Below, one piece after another: positions 10,597 through 22,394 of a stretch of 64,000 bases of DNA (position 1 is the first letter of the stretch; each line of letters starts with the position of its first letter). Below the pieces are notes generated by a model. It saw only the letters and a list, made by a program, of their open reading frames with translations. It ran no database searches and was not told the origin of the DNA. The stretch is from contig MU001680.1 of NCBI GenBank assembly GCA_010093515.1, forward strand, positions 474,440-538,439, written 5' to 3'. This DNA comes from Lineolata rhizophorae (Eukaryota; Ascomycota; Dothideomycetes; Lineolatales; Lineolataceae). The translations under genes and the position numbers were made by a program.

Positions 10597-13500
10597 TGTT
10601 GTTGAGCGGGTTGGGGAGCTGGATGAGTCTCGTAGTTCAAGCCCAATTCCACGGCGGTCGGACGGGGGTCCATGCTTCCTTTATTAATCTTTTCCCGAAT
10701 TGCCATCAAGACGCTGTTGTTGGGTGGAGCTTCGGGCCAAGCATGACTGGATACCTAGTAACTGCCGACCCAATGGCGAGGCTACGTCCTGGCAAGGTCT
10801 GAGGCCCGGAAGCTGCACCCATAGCGCCGCCACTGTGGTTGCCAGCCCTCAGGGTACAAGGGTCTGGATCGGCCGAAACAAAAACCTTCCCTGGGGTGCC
10901 TGTAAGCCTGCCGCCCTTCGAAGGATTCGGTACTAATACTACGTGCTTACTACCCGGCAGATATCAAAAATGCCCGAATGTTTTACATTTAATCCTTCCC
11001 ACACATTTCATTCAGTTTTACAAAGGTTCAGAAAGTACCCATCGCTTGTCTTGGGATTCGTAAGCTCACGGACGAACTCCTCTCCCATTCAATGTCATTG
11101 ACTGTTTTGGTCTTACCTCGGACTGATCGACAACTGACACGCGCCATGCTTTGCGGCACTCCACAGGCCAAGCAAACCCCAAGGTAACCATCGATATCAT
11201 TGGTACTAGCTCTCTTTAACCCCACAAGGTGAGCTTCAAGGAGATTCTGGGGTCGTCTTGTCGTAGATGTGGGGACTAGGTCGTTGTACCCCACATCCGC
11301 TTAATGCGGCCAAGTGCGCCAACTCGGCCCTTCTTTTTGCGGAGACTCCACACTTCGTCCCGCACCCCACGATTCGACCACAGCCTCGGGCCACCGCCGG
11401 AGATGTCCACGCTTGGACGCCTAAGCACGATTCATAGCAATTTCAACCTCTTACTCGCTGCGCTTTTCGGTCATTCGTCAGGCCACTCGGCTTTCACTCG
11501 CTTCTTTGAACTTGCACGGGATTAGTGTCGCTAAATGGAATCCAGCCGGACCTGTACCAAGTACGTTCTTGCTGGGGTCAAGGCTTGAGGCATGTAGACC
11601 GAACGGTCACCTGGCCGCAGGAGGTTTGAGTTAGCGCACAGTCTCAATTGTGGCACTGTTCGCTCGTTCGCGATCACGCTATTCTTCAAGCCTTGTGTAG
11701 CGTCTTCTCCACAATTGTGCCCCGACGTTCAAGAGGAGAGCTATCCGAATTATTGGGCCACGAATGCCAGATTGGCATACTGCCCGACACTTTACACTAA
11801 GACTGATCTCACTTGCGTGGGAGTCATTGCCGACCAAGCTCTGCAGACTGACAAGGACCCAGCGTAGTGGATTTGCTTTGCCGATCACCAAGAGTTGCCC
11901 GGCCCCTGGCAGATCTCACTACCTAGTTCTTTGACCGGGAATTGGTTAATCCCCGCAGGTGCTTCGTAGTGGCTTTAAGGGCTAGGCTGTCTTCTGTTGT
12001 AAATACCACGTGCGTATCCGTGGCGCAGAAGAACTGAAGGTAGAAAGCAACCAATAGAAATTAATATGAAGTGTCAATTCATTAACCAGAGGCCCGGGCT
12101 CCCAAGACGACGAACCTTGGCTGCGCTGACCTTACAATTTCGCCGAACAAACTGTCTGCCCTTGCGTCAAGGACCTTGAGACTGGTAGTGCGGGGAGCTC
12201 CGAGGTTATGGACCGAAGAATCCGTTGAATGTGTTTGCGATGTGACCAGCATAACCCCACTTCAGCCCTGTAATTATTCTTTCCCGGCACTTTGCCGTCT
12301 AAAGCATATATGTGACAATGAAGTTATTTCTAAGCTTGTTTTCACTTCTGGTGCAGAGCTAGTTGCTTCGGTGGGGATTTTGTTCTCCATCAGCAGAGGC
12401 CCACAATGTACGGTGGATATCAACAGGGGCCTCTAGTAGCTTCTCAAGCAAATGGCAATCCTAGTTCTCCATCGGCCATGTTGAGAGCTCTTCATAGTTA
12501 TCATTCATCAAGAACAGTTGAAACAGAATATGCAGATCCTCAAAAGACGCAGCATGATTTATTTCAATCAAAAATAAACATATGATTCATTTTCCATACC
12601 CCAAGTGCTATTAGTCTGATTCTGTAGGTCGTCACTATCTAGACAGATTTTGCGGTCTAGACGTTGCATCCCATTCCCACTTGAGCTTTCCTAGAAATGT
12701 AGACAGCTGACCAAGCAGTATAATTCTTATAGTAAGTACTTTACAATGGCATCAACTGCGATCTAACCAGCGAATTCTACGTGATCATCGTTACGCAACT
12801 AGTGGCAGCATCGTAAGACATTAGGAAAGCCTAGATATCCGCATATAGACACGTCTGATAGTCCTTTCTAGAATCCAAACGCGTTAGCCGTCAAGACCAT
12901 TGTGCGTGATTGATACGATTAGTCCAACAGACAACCTTCCGTTCGTGATATGGTGACGTTTCCGGCCATCCACCATCTATTTGCTTTCCGGCCCTAGAAT
13001 AACCGACTGGAAAAGGAAGCACGACTCCCTTGGCTAACTGAATTGGAACCCTTTGGAATCTCTTCTCAGCGACTTTCACCCACACGTATCACGCTTCACA
13101 CGTGCCAATCTACACTTGTCGATTTGGCTGAGCAGGGGGTGACAATTTATGAAGCATTACAAGTACGATGTCACCACCCGTAGGAATACCACTAGAAATA
13201 GAGATTTGGGCATCAATTTTTGGAGATAATGCCATCTCATGCTCTGTGTCAGAATATGAGCCATGTTCAGTCTCTGCTTTTCTCTTGTATCTACCGTGTA
13301 TGGTGTGATATTACATACACGACCATACGCTCAGGGGTTTCCTGATACGGCCGCTTACTTTCGTAGTTTTCAATAACAACACACTTCTTCTAAAATCAAG
13401 TCCTTCCTGGCCATACCAGCGCTATTGTCCCAACGGCGATGGAGCTGTCCGATGCAATACGTAAATCAACAAAACACCAAAAGCGTCCAACAGAAGATTG

Positions 13501-13684
13501 ATGAAAACTCTTGTCTCAAGCTCAGAAAAATACTACACTGAATGCAATATCCCGGCCTTGATTCAGAACAGGTCAAGGCAAGAACGAAATCCCTGCGGGA
13601 GAGATGCAGAGCGATCGGGGAGTTACACATCAAAGCAATAATTCAGTAGGCGAGAGATTTCCTTCTGCGTGGGTCCCTAGGACA
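10597..13684. other. Gene desert upstream of the MFS transporter
   Basis: The first ~300 bases are the MFS transporter's promoter side. The rest has only short, overlapping frames with no domain and no believable splice structure. 12000-13680 is AT- and TpA-rich. I find no rRNA or convincing tRNA here. Confidence 0.55.
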
Positions 13685-14622
13685 ATGTCTCACGATACTT
13701 TTAGCTACCTCACTGAGGAGCTCGAGTTCCTGTACGGGCAAATGGCGTAGATCCTGCCCTAGCTCTCGCACCCTTCACTTCCACGCATCGGGTCTTTCTC
13801 CGAGATGAGCGAGCTCGAGTTGACCGTCACGGAGAGGCCGATAATGTGCTATACAAACGAGCCGATCTAGCTGGGCGGTGTTCCATTCGATCGGCTACCG
13901 ATGCACGTTTTTACCACCGCGTCATCCTATTACTCCCCTCTAGCAGACATGCACTTCGAGCATCTGTCCGCCCAGCACAACGACGCCGTCGAATCGGAAG
14001 ATGATTGCCGTCGCAATTATGTCACACGACATCTGTTTCGCAAGCTGGCGTGCGAAGGGCGTCCGGAACACCACCCTGAGTTCGAGACCGGGCCTTTCAA
14101 GCTCTTCCGCGACAACCTACGGCCCACGAACGTGCTGGTGACGAAAAGCAACGCGGTTACTGGCGTCATCGACCTGGAGTTCACAATTGTGCTCTTGCTG
14201 CATTCACTTTCAGTCCACCATGGTGTCTGCTGCTTTAACATCCCGATAAGTGTCCCTGAGACATGGACGACTGGGAGAAACACTACGTTGGACGGCTCGA
14301 AACATTTCTCAAGGCGCTCGATATCAAGGAGTAGGAAGCGACCGAGCGAGGGGCTCTCTAGAGCGACTAGATTCTGTCGAACCAAATGCGGAAGAACTAG
14401 GAGACTGGAGCCTTCTAGGTGGACTAGGCCGCGCGGAAGAGCTGGGCGTTCGACGATATCTTCTTCAATCGGTTGGATGAGAAGTATTTCGGGAAGGCCG
14501 AGAAGGACTGGGTTACCCATTGGCTCCCGCTACTAACGGAGGAGCAGAGACAGAACATGGAGCCGTTCGTTTGGAGGAAGATGGCGGAGAGGGCCGATAG
14601 AAGATTGGCGGACCTAAGGTAA
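13685..14622 (+). pseudogene. Broken APH-family (phosphotransferase-fold) gene, 5'-truncated
   Basis: The family is the large fungal aminoglycoside-phosphotransferase-like (APH) kinase group. Recognisable pieces in order are YLTEELEFLYGQMA, LSHPSLPRIGSFSE, HLSAQHNDAV, RHLFRKLA, FKLFRDNLRPTNVLV (the Brenner-type motif with the catalytic His/Asp region changed to FRDNLRPTNVL), GVIDLEF (DFG-like position), WEKHYVGRLETFLKAL, SWAFDDIFFNRLDEKYFG and the C-terminus KMAERADRRLADLR with TAA at 14620-14622. It is non-functional: TAG codons interrupt the N-terminal part at the GQMA and ILP positions and after NEPI, and the frame shifts just after GVIDLEF (near 14188). The first ~150 residues of the family are missing. 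CAG-to-TAG changes and extra TpA fit RIP or simple neutral decay. It is adjacent to a LINE insertion. Confidence 0.85.
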
Positions 14623-14663
14623 TTCGTGTTGCTATAGATAGAGCCTCGCCTGCTAGGGGCACT

Positions 14664-14676
14664 TGTTCCCATGGTA
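14664..14676. repeat. Left target-site duplication of the LINE (13 bp)
   Basis: TGTTCCCATGGTA here is repeated exactly at 15359-15371, directly after the element's A/C-rich tail. This is what target-primed reverse transcription leaves. Confidence 0.88.
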
Positions 14677-15358
14677 GAAATCGTACCACAGAAGACGAGC
14701 ACACTCGCTCTGGAAAACCCTGTGGGCAGCGGCCCCTCAAGGCGAACATCTACGACGGATCGACTCGGCAGTGCCCGGAAACCACGTCCGCGGGCTAAAC
14801 GACTCCCTTCCTCGACACCGAGCCCAGATCCTGGCCCAACTCAGGACCGGACATTCATGGCTCAACACATCTCGGGCGAGGTTTGGCCATAGTGACAGCG
14901 CGCAGTGCAAATGCGGTGCCAGAGAAACGACGGTGCACGTCCTGGTGGACTGCCCCCTCCTCAGGGAACCCAGACAGAGGCTACGACAGCAAATAGGATC
15001 GCGATTCAACTCAATCTCGTTGATGCTAGGAGGGAAACCCCGCCAACAGACCAACCAGCAAGGCGCCCAGAAATGGAAAATCCCCAAGAAAGACCTCGAT
15101 GCAGTCCTGGATTTCGCAATAGAGTCACAACGCTTCATCGGAAGAGCATCAGACAGGGACCAGACACAGAGCTGTCCTACACCTAGAACGGACGAAAACC
15201 CAAACACACAATCAAACCACAGACCACGATAGACCACCCTTTTGCATGTACTAGTACTTTTCATAGACCCATGTAGAGATAGCCGAGTAGTTGTAGCCTG
15301 CATATCCCGTAGCAGGGAGAGGTCAGGGTAAATGAAACAAACCAAACCAAACCAAACC
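14677..15358 (+). mobile_element. 5'-truncated LINE (non-LTR retrotransposon), Tad1/CgT1-like 3' end
   Basis: Only the 3' part of the second open frame remains. From 14678 the frame is open for 184 codons to TAG at 15230-15232. It includes the post-reverse-transcriptase/RNase H region (LRTGHSWLNTSRARFG) and the C-terminal zinc knuckle CKCGARETTVHVLVDC (C-x-C...H...C). A ~125-base 3' UTR follows, ending in a (CCAAA)n tail at about 15335-15358. It is flanked by exact 13-bp target duplications, so the insertion is a single, probably fairly recent event. Lack of stops in the open frame also argues for youth relative to its decayed surroundings. The Tad1/CgT1-like clade is judged from the zinc-knuckle and tail style and is an inference. 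Confidence 0.88.
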
Positions 15359-15371
15359 TGTTCCCATGGTA
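15359..15371. repeat. Right target-site duplication of the LINE (13 bp)
   Basis: Exact copy of 14664-14676, lying right after the (CCAAA)n tail. Confidence 0.88.
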
Positions 15372-15438
15372 TTCCAGTAACGCTATCATACCACCCGCGT
15401 CGCCCTTTCTGCGATTTCAATCTTAAACCTCCCTGGCA

Positions 15439-15521
15439 CAGACGTTTTACGCAGATGAAGGAGCGAAGCTGGTGCTGCAAGACTATGGAGCACAGAGGGC
15501 AGACATAGAGGACCTCACAAG
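15439..15521 (+). pseudogene. Exon-like remnant of a short-chain dehydrogenase (tentative)
   Basis: The frame reads QTFYADEGAKLVLQDYGA followed by QRADIEDLTR. The AxxFxxEGAKLVLxD pattern resembles the first beta-alpha-beta of NAD(P)-dependent short-chain dehydrogenases. It is bordered by an acceptor-like GGCACAG and a donor-like GTAGGT, as an isolated exon would be. No neighbouring exon is recognisable, so this is a fossil at best. The match is short and could be chance. Confidence 0.25.
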
Positions 15522-17808
15522 GTAGGTTTGGCAATTCCGAGCATTTCCGCCGAAAACGGCGTTTAATACTGTTGGTCCCAGAACAAAAGTGGTTGACCCT
15601 AAAAAAAGACCCAAAAAAAAAAACCGGCAAGTTCAGATAGAGTGAGATATCTTTGGAATGTAAGGGTCTATGTCTGGCTGAGTGTTCCAAGAGAAACGTC
15701 ATGCCGGATGGTATAACGGCTTCTATTTAAGGTTAGTTTACCACACCTTGGTAGGGGTCCTACTTTAGATAGCACTATTTTCTAATGTCAATGGGCCTAG
15801 ACAACCCATTCCAGATATCCGCAGAAATATAACAGCGCTTGATCTAGTCGCTGCAGCTTACCGAGTGAAGTATGGTGCTCCAGGAATTATCTATGCAGGC
15901 TAATAATCCTGTCATGCAACTAGTAACGACAGCTCTACATAGCAGTCGGAGACAGTGAAGCTTCTTTCAAATCGTGTCATCAAGTGCATTCTGTCACCTC
16001 CGAGAGCAGGCTAAACCGCAACCGAGCGCTACACCTACACTTCGAAGCCATGGCTCTAAGATATCTTGTTGTAAGCATATCGCCGCTATAAATTCGAATA
16101 TCGCTAAGCCATTTCCATGGTATTTCAACTTGTCTTCGCCTCTCTTTATCCATAATTTCTAGCGAAACGGGCAAGAATTATTCGGTCTTGCCAGTCTGGG
16201 CTCCGCTAACTTTTTTGAAATCCTGCTCTACCGTATCCCTGATACGCCGCTTAGATCTCTCTACCGCCTCTGCGAAAACCTCTGCTTAAATAGCCTAATT
16301 ATGATAGGATACGAATGCGAGTATTTCTTCTACAGATACGGTAGTCGATAGCGACTCTCGAATATCCCCGATCCTATAGATAGCGATCTTATAAGGTATG
16401 CTCTACTAACGAGCATAGCCGAAGCTCTTGTTAACGCTTTTAACTAGTGACCGGGACTCGGGCTGCGGCGGGATAGGTTAATTGATAAATTAGAGACAAG
16501 AGCCACGAAATTTGAAGGGAGGTAGTACGGTCTTGGGTATCTGTGGTCCGTCATCTTACGAAGACGTTAGATCTTGATAGGCCGCTGGGAGGTGTGAAAG
16601 CAAATTCGCATGTAGTATTCTTGAAGAGGAATGTTGAAGCGTCTATAGGTTACCTGTATAAAGTCTAACTAGAGGACAAGAACACGGAAAAGTATTTAAC
16701 TATTTAAAGTTCCAAGTCGCTTATGTGCCTAGTAATATCCATAGGAATGCCTTTGCTATTACTGTAGAGCCCAACCGCGCGACTTGGAGTGTGGCTCTTA
16801 CGCTAAACACTTCTTCCAACAGTCGTCGGCATGATCTTACTAGGCCGATGCTAAGGTGGTGTAGTACGAGCGGCCATCACGCCCGTGTAGACTCACCAGC
16901 TGATTTTTCTAGGTCTTCTTTAAGAACTTGCTGATGTCTGTAAAGTATGTAGGTCCTTGCCAGCATAGCAGGTGAGAAGCTTGTGCCACGAAGCCAATGA
17001 ATATCAGGGACGGAAATACCATTGATGCGGCCGAGGCGTACCATAGATCGCTCAGTTCCAGGAACCAGTCTAGGCAATGAACGTCGCTCAGATGAAATAC
17101 CCTACTTGAGGGAGGACTGGATAGATCGATACTCACACGCAGTGCGCTACAGCGAGCGTATACAAAGCAAAGCCCTTGGATATGCATTAACTATAAGCAA
17201 ACCCTCCTTGGAAATGGCAAACCGGATCCGTAGATGATAAGGAGGGCTCGGACAGTACTCCCGGTAACCGGTCTGATTGCTCTGTGTAGAAAGGAAAGAG
17301 ATGGGCAGAGACAGATAAGGTAGTGGGTAGGATAGCAACTTCGGGTATGTATCGATTCGAGAGATGGTTAAGGTAGGTACTTAGGAAAAGGACCGCACAA
17401 CTCGCCATGTGAGAGCAGCTTAGAGAACCATGGATGAACCAGTTTCCAGCAAACAGCCTAGGAAGCAATGTAAAAGCAGAAAACGGCAATCACCGCGTAG
17501 AAATCAATCAGCAGGCTTCCTCCGCAGAAACTGTTTCCCGAAGAGAAATCGTGACCATGAATTTGCAGTGCTTTCTTCGACAATGAAGGATTAGTGACTC
17601 TCCAGCGAGTTCTATTGACCACCGCTCTTCCTACGTTTGTTTAAATCACTAATCCGCCACCAGTCGCTCCCCTAATGGCCGGCCGCCACTTCCTAGCCTC
17701 CTCTGCTCTTGTCCGGACACTTTCGCAAGTTGCTCCAGAATGCATCCAAGATAAGGTCAAGGAAATGTGCCGATAAGGTATTGTCAGGGTTGCTAAAGAC
17801 AAACATTC
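15522..17808. other. AT/TpA-rich gene-free stretch
   Basis: The 16190-16720 part is dense in TpA steps and TATAGATA-like words, as in RIP-mutated repeats, but no element can be identified. A minus-strand frame at 16877-17187 has hydrophobic runs (VFPSLIFIGFVAQASHLL) but no domain or splice logic. 17500-17808 is the 3' flank of ubc4. Confidence 0.5.
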
Positions 17809-18832
<1,024 letters not shown>

Positions 18833-19714
18833 GTCGTCTGCGTGCGAGGGAGAGAGCGTCGGGGGGACGTAAGCGTGGGCGCGAGAATGCAGCGGGCGGG
18901 CACGGTGGTGATGAGAAGGTGTTGTGAGGTGTTGGTGGAGGGGGGCCCGCTGGCGGGCGGGTCGGCGGCGGTGTCTTGTCAGCGAAGGCGGAAGGCGAGC
19001 GGGCTGCGGCCAAGCGCCCCGTCGGGCAGGGGCGGGCTTGGGCGGGCGAGCACGGATCCGGTTAGCGCCGCCGCACGCAGAGGTGACGTACTGAAACCTT
19101 TTGCGGAGGCCGGCGCAGACCCTCGCAACGCCGGCCGCCTCAACTCGCCCAGGGCTCTCGACCCGCCTGCCTTGCCTGTCGTGCCTTGTGGCCGTATCTG
19201 GTGGCTTGCCCTGCTGCGCGTGCGGCGGGCCGGCGCGGACTCGACCGCGGGGCTTCTGACGGGGAGCGCGGACGGGACGCGGGCAGGGTTTGTTGGCTCT
19301 TGGGTTGCCCGACGATGGTTGGCGCCGGCGGCGAAGGGTGCTGCACGAAGTCTACCTACAGGACCCGCTGCCCGGCGCGTCCTGTGACTGGCTGCGTTCA
19401 GGTGTTGGCCCCTTCTCCCCGCCCTGCCAGCCCACCGCAGGCAAATACTGCTCGGCGCCGTCTTCGGGTTTTCTTTTGACGCTTTGAGTCGCCAGTTTCT
19501 AATTATAGAAAAGCACGGAGCAGATTTTCCTTGCAAGGGGAACCTCTACCATACGTGCACGTGTTCCGTTTCAGCAGCCGTTCAGCAATGCACACCCTTT
19601 TTGATATATGCCTAGTTTGATATATGCCTAGATCACAAACATATCTACAATGGCCCGTTATACCTCTAGTGAGGAAACGAAGAGCAGTCTGAAATCAGAT
19701 AATTTGACGGGCAC
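18833..19714. other. ubc4 promoter and 3' flank of glutaryl-CoA dehydrogenase
   Basis: About 640 bases upstream of ubc4 are strongly GC-rich and open on both strands (for example 18842-19387 plus and 18979-19536 minus) without any domain or ATG context, so I treat them as composition artefacts. An exact tandem duplication of TTTGATATATGCCTAG lies at 19600-19615 and 19616-19631. Confidence 0.5.
19600..19631. repeat. Exact tandem duplication of a 16-mer
   Basis: TTTGATATATGCCTAG occurs twice head to tail. It lies in the spacer between ubc4 and the dehydrogenase. Function unknown. Confidence 0.9.
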
Positions 19715-21348
19715 CTAGCAGAACGCCTGCAGACCGGTAATCGCCCTTCCGAGGATGAGCGCTGATTTGTGACCTAGTTAGCTTGGCGCAAAATGTCGTC
19801 GATCACGATGAAACTCACAATGGATGTCGCTTTGTCCCTCATACGTCTGAGTCACGAACAAGTTTGCGACGTGTCGGCCGATGCCATATTCGTCGCTAAC
19901 GGCATTGCCACCGAAAATCTCTTGGAGACTTGTCTGCTTGTTAACACTGGCGCTCTTTGCATCGGGTTCAGAGTGGTACTCACGCTCTAGCATTAACCAA
20001 TGCTCTGTCACAGTTCTGTCTCTTGATCATGGATACCATCTCTGGGAAAGCTTTGCCTTCGTCCTTCAACCGGCCCACCTGGGCTGCTGCGAGAATGCCA
20101 TACGCCGCGTCAGTGGTGGCATCTGCAAGCTTCTTTTGAACTAGCTGGTACTTCGCGATCGGGTTCCCCTTGAACTGCTTTCTCTCCAAAGCGTATGTCC
20201 TCGCACGGTCGATGCAGTCCTCCAGCGCTCCCATCGTGCCCCACGCGATGCCATACCTCGCCGAATTCAGACATGCAAACGGTCCCTTCAATCCTTCAAC
20301 CTCCGGGAACATATGCTCCTCCGGAACAGGGCATTCGTCCATCTGTATCATCCCTGTGATTGACGCTCTCAGCCCGTTCTTGTTCTTAATCGGTGGCGTT
20401 TCCAGCGTCCCTGGCGGACACATGCTTCGGTCGACGAGGAACCCCCTGATTTTGCCTGTACTCTCCAACTTCGCCCAGACGACTAGCACTTCTGCGATGG
20501 GCGAGTTCGTGATCCACGTCTTGCTGCCAGAAAGCACATAGAACCCCTTCTTGCGAGGATGTGGCCGCGCAACGCTCTCCATGCTTCCGGGATCTGATCC
20601 ATGATTCGGCTCTGTGAGACCAAAAGCTCCCCGAATTTTGCCCTTGGCCATGCCGGGGAGGTACTTCTCTTTGACCTCGGGCGACGCAAACTGGTCGATA
20701 CCACCCATGGCGAGCGCGCTCTGCACACTGTAGCCGGAACGGTAGCCCGAGTCAACGCGCTCGACGGCCCGCGTGATGAGCCCGGAGGCGACGTTGCTAA
20801 CGCCGGCACAGCTATAGCCCTTGATAGCCGCACCGAGCAAACCGAGCTCGCCCATCTCCTCAAGGATCTTGATGTCGTAATCTTCATCGCGGTAGGCATC
20901 TGATACGCCGGTTAGAAACGGCATGTAGCAGTACTGTGTTTTCGTGAGGTGTTTGGGATCTCCGGGGCCCCTTGGTTGAAAAAAGAGGTACATGTGCGGA
21001 GAAAACTCAATAGAATGCGGGATGTGCCATCTTAGACTTTATATTGTAGAGAAATTGTAATAACGACATGTGACTTGAGTGCTCTAAGTTGAAAAGCAGA
21101 TAGGTGGAGCTCTTCAGTGAAGCCCTACCTAACACTCTGGGCAAAAGCCTCTCTTGACAATATGACTCCGCCGTTTCTGCAATAGCCAATTCTTCATCTG
21201 TAAACGTAGTGCTTGCATTGAGCGGGTCCTTCCAGTCAAAGCTAGCTTGCGTATGTTCTCGTCGACACCAAATGCCAGCTGCTCTAGCAGGCCCGGGAGC
21301 CATTCGACGCATGGCAATCGCGCATTGTCTAGAAAGTGGTCTGAACAT
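19715..21348 (-). CDS. gcdh: Glutaryl-CoA dehydrogenase, mitochondrial
   Basis: This FAD enzyme of the acyl-CoA dehydrogenase family oxidatively decarboxylates glutaryl-CoA to crotonyl-CoA in lysine and tryptophan breakdown. Exons are 21348..21129, 20899..19984, 19928..19819 and 19761..19715, giving 430 residues. The N-terminus (MFRPLSRQCAIAMRRMAPGPARAA) is Arg-rich and acid-free, a typical mitochondrial presequence, followed by FDWKDPLNASTTFTDEE. Core motifs are AFGLTEPNHGSDPGSM (FAD/substrate loop), KTWITNSPIAEVLVVWAK, ARYGIAWGTMGA, and LQEIFGGNAVSDEYGIGRH then TYEGQSDIHSLILGRAITG. The Glu in TYEG is the catalytic base, and the ExxH/GRxxTG end is characteristic of this dehydrogenase rather than chain-length acyl-CoA dehydrogenases. 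Intron 1 is 229 nt, longer than most here. The last exon has only 47 nt. Confidence 0.95.
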
Positions 21349-22394
21349 GATTGGGTGCAATCCAGCAACCAATCTACTATTCTGAAGAGGGGGTTTAAGG
21401 AAATCGGGTTGTGGATGTTTGCAGGCGTTGTGTCATCACTGACTCCAGCATGATTCTGTTTTCGGTCCCTCTCGGGCCGAGGCTACCCTAAAATGCTTCA
21501 TTGTGGCGCGGGGCTGAGGGCTTCGGAGCTAAATCCGGCAAAACAGATTAATCGCGCGAGATCTTCAATTGAAAGTCAATCGGTGGAAATCCCGATCTTC
21601 GCCGGTATTGATGTATTGGATTTGAGGTGCAACGTCCTCATCCCTTTGCAGCAGTCCAGACTCCAGTCTAGGACTCTGATCTCGGCGGGCTCATGCAACC
21701 CCCGGAAACGCACGCCACGAACATTCCACGAAGCCTATAGGGGAAATCGACGTTCACTCCGCTAGTCCTCCTTTCACTTTGCTTAGACGACCTCGCAAAC
21801 GCTGGGCTGTGCTTGGGAATGCTGGGGCCCCTCTAGGACTCGGCTTTTTTACGTCATCTATAATCACCGCACTGATGGACACTAGTCGGGCGAGACGCCC
21901 GAAAATCAAGGTAGGGAAAGCCGGGTGCTAGACCGCCATGGTGTTCCTGGCCAAGCATAAGATTCTGAGTATAAGGAACTCCGTCCGTCACCATTGGATG
22001 GTTCTCCCTGCTCTATGATCTGGCCGCTAATGGAAGACGGAAGCATTCAGGGCGAGCTCAGCCCCCGCCCCCCCGAGGCTGAAGTAAGATTTGCCAAGCT
22101 TCTCGCGCCGCGCCCCGCGAGATGCCAGCCCTCAGCTGTCGGTTAGTGGAGCCGTCGTGGACTGAAACGGTCGAGCCCAAGCCCTCTCGACCATGTCGTG
22201 GCACCGTTGGTTATACATAGATCGACGGAGTGCCCTCACGTTTGTCGTTGCCCTTCATTTTCCTCCCTAGAACGTTTTACCCAGCAGAACCATACCACTT
22301 CACCATCTGCTCCCAACCACTGTTAGAGAACTCACGTCTATCACCGAGTTGCTGAGAGGCCCTTACCTAACTCCCGACACCCGATCTTTTCACC
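21349..22394. promoter_or_regulatory. Divergent intergenic region, glutaryl-CoA dehydrogenase / gna1
   Basis: The flanking genes are divergently transcribed, so this ~1 kb must hold both promoters. A C-rich patch lies at about 22062-22075. Short open frames inside have no support. Confidence 0.4.

Noticed and set aside
18842-19536. Long overlapping frames on both strands upstream of ubc4 (181 and 185 codons).
   Set aside because: GC-rich promoter DNA keeps many frames open. There is no domain, no good start and no splice structure, and both strands are equally open.
20900-20993. Upstream extension MYLFFQPRGPGDPKHLTKT of the dehydrogenase exon.
   Set aside because: It is intron sequence; the donor at 21128 and the acceptor at 20900 restore the conserved LLPRVLDAYRDEDYD.
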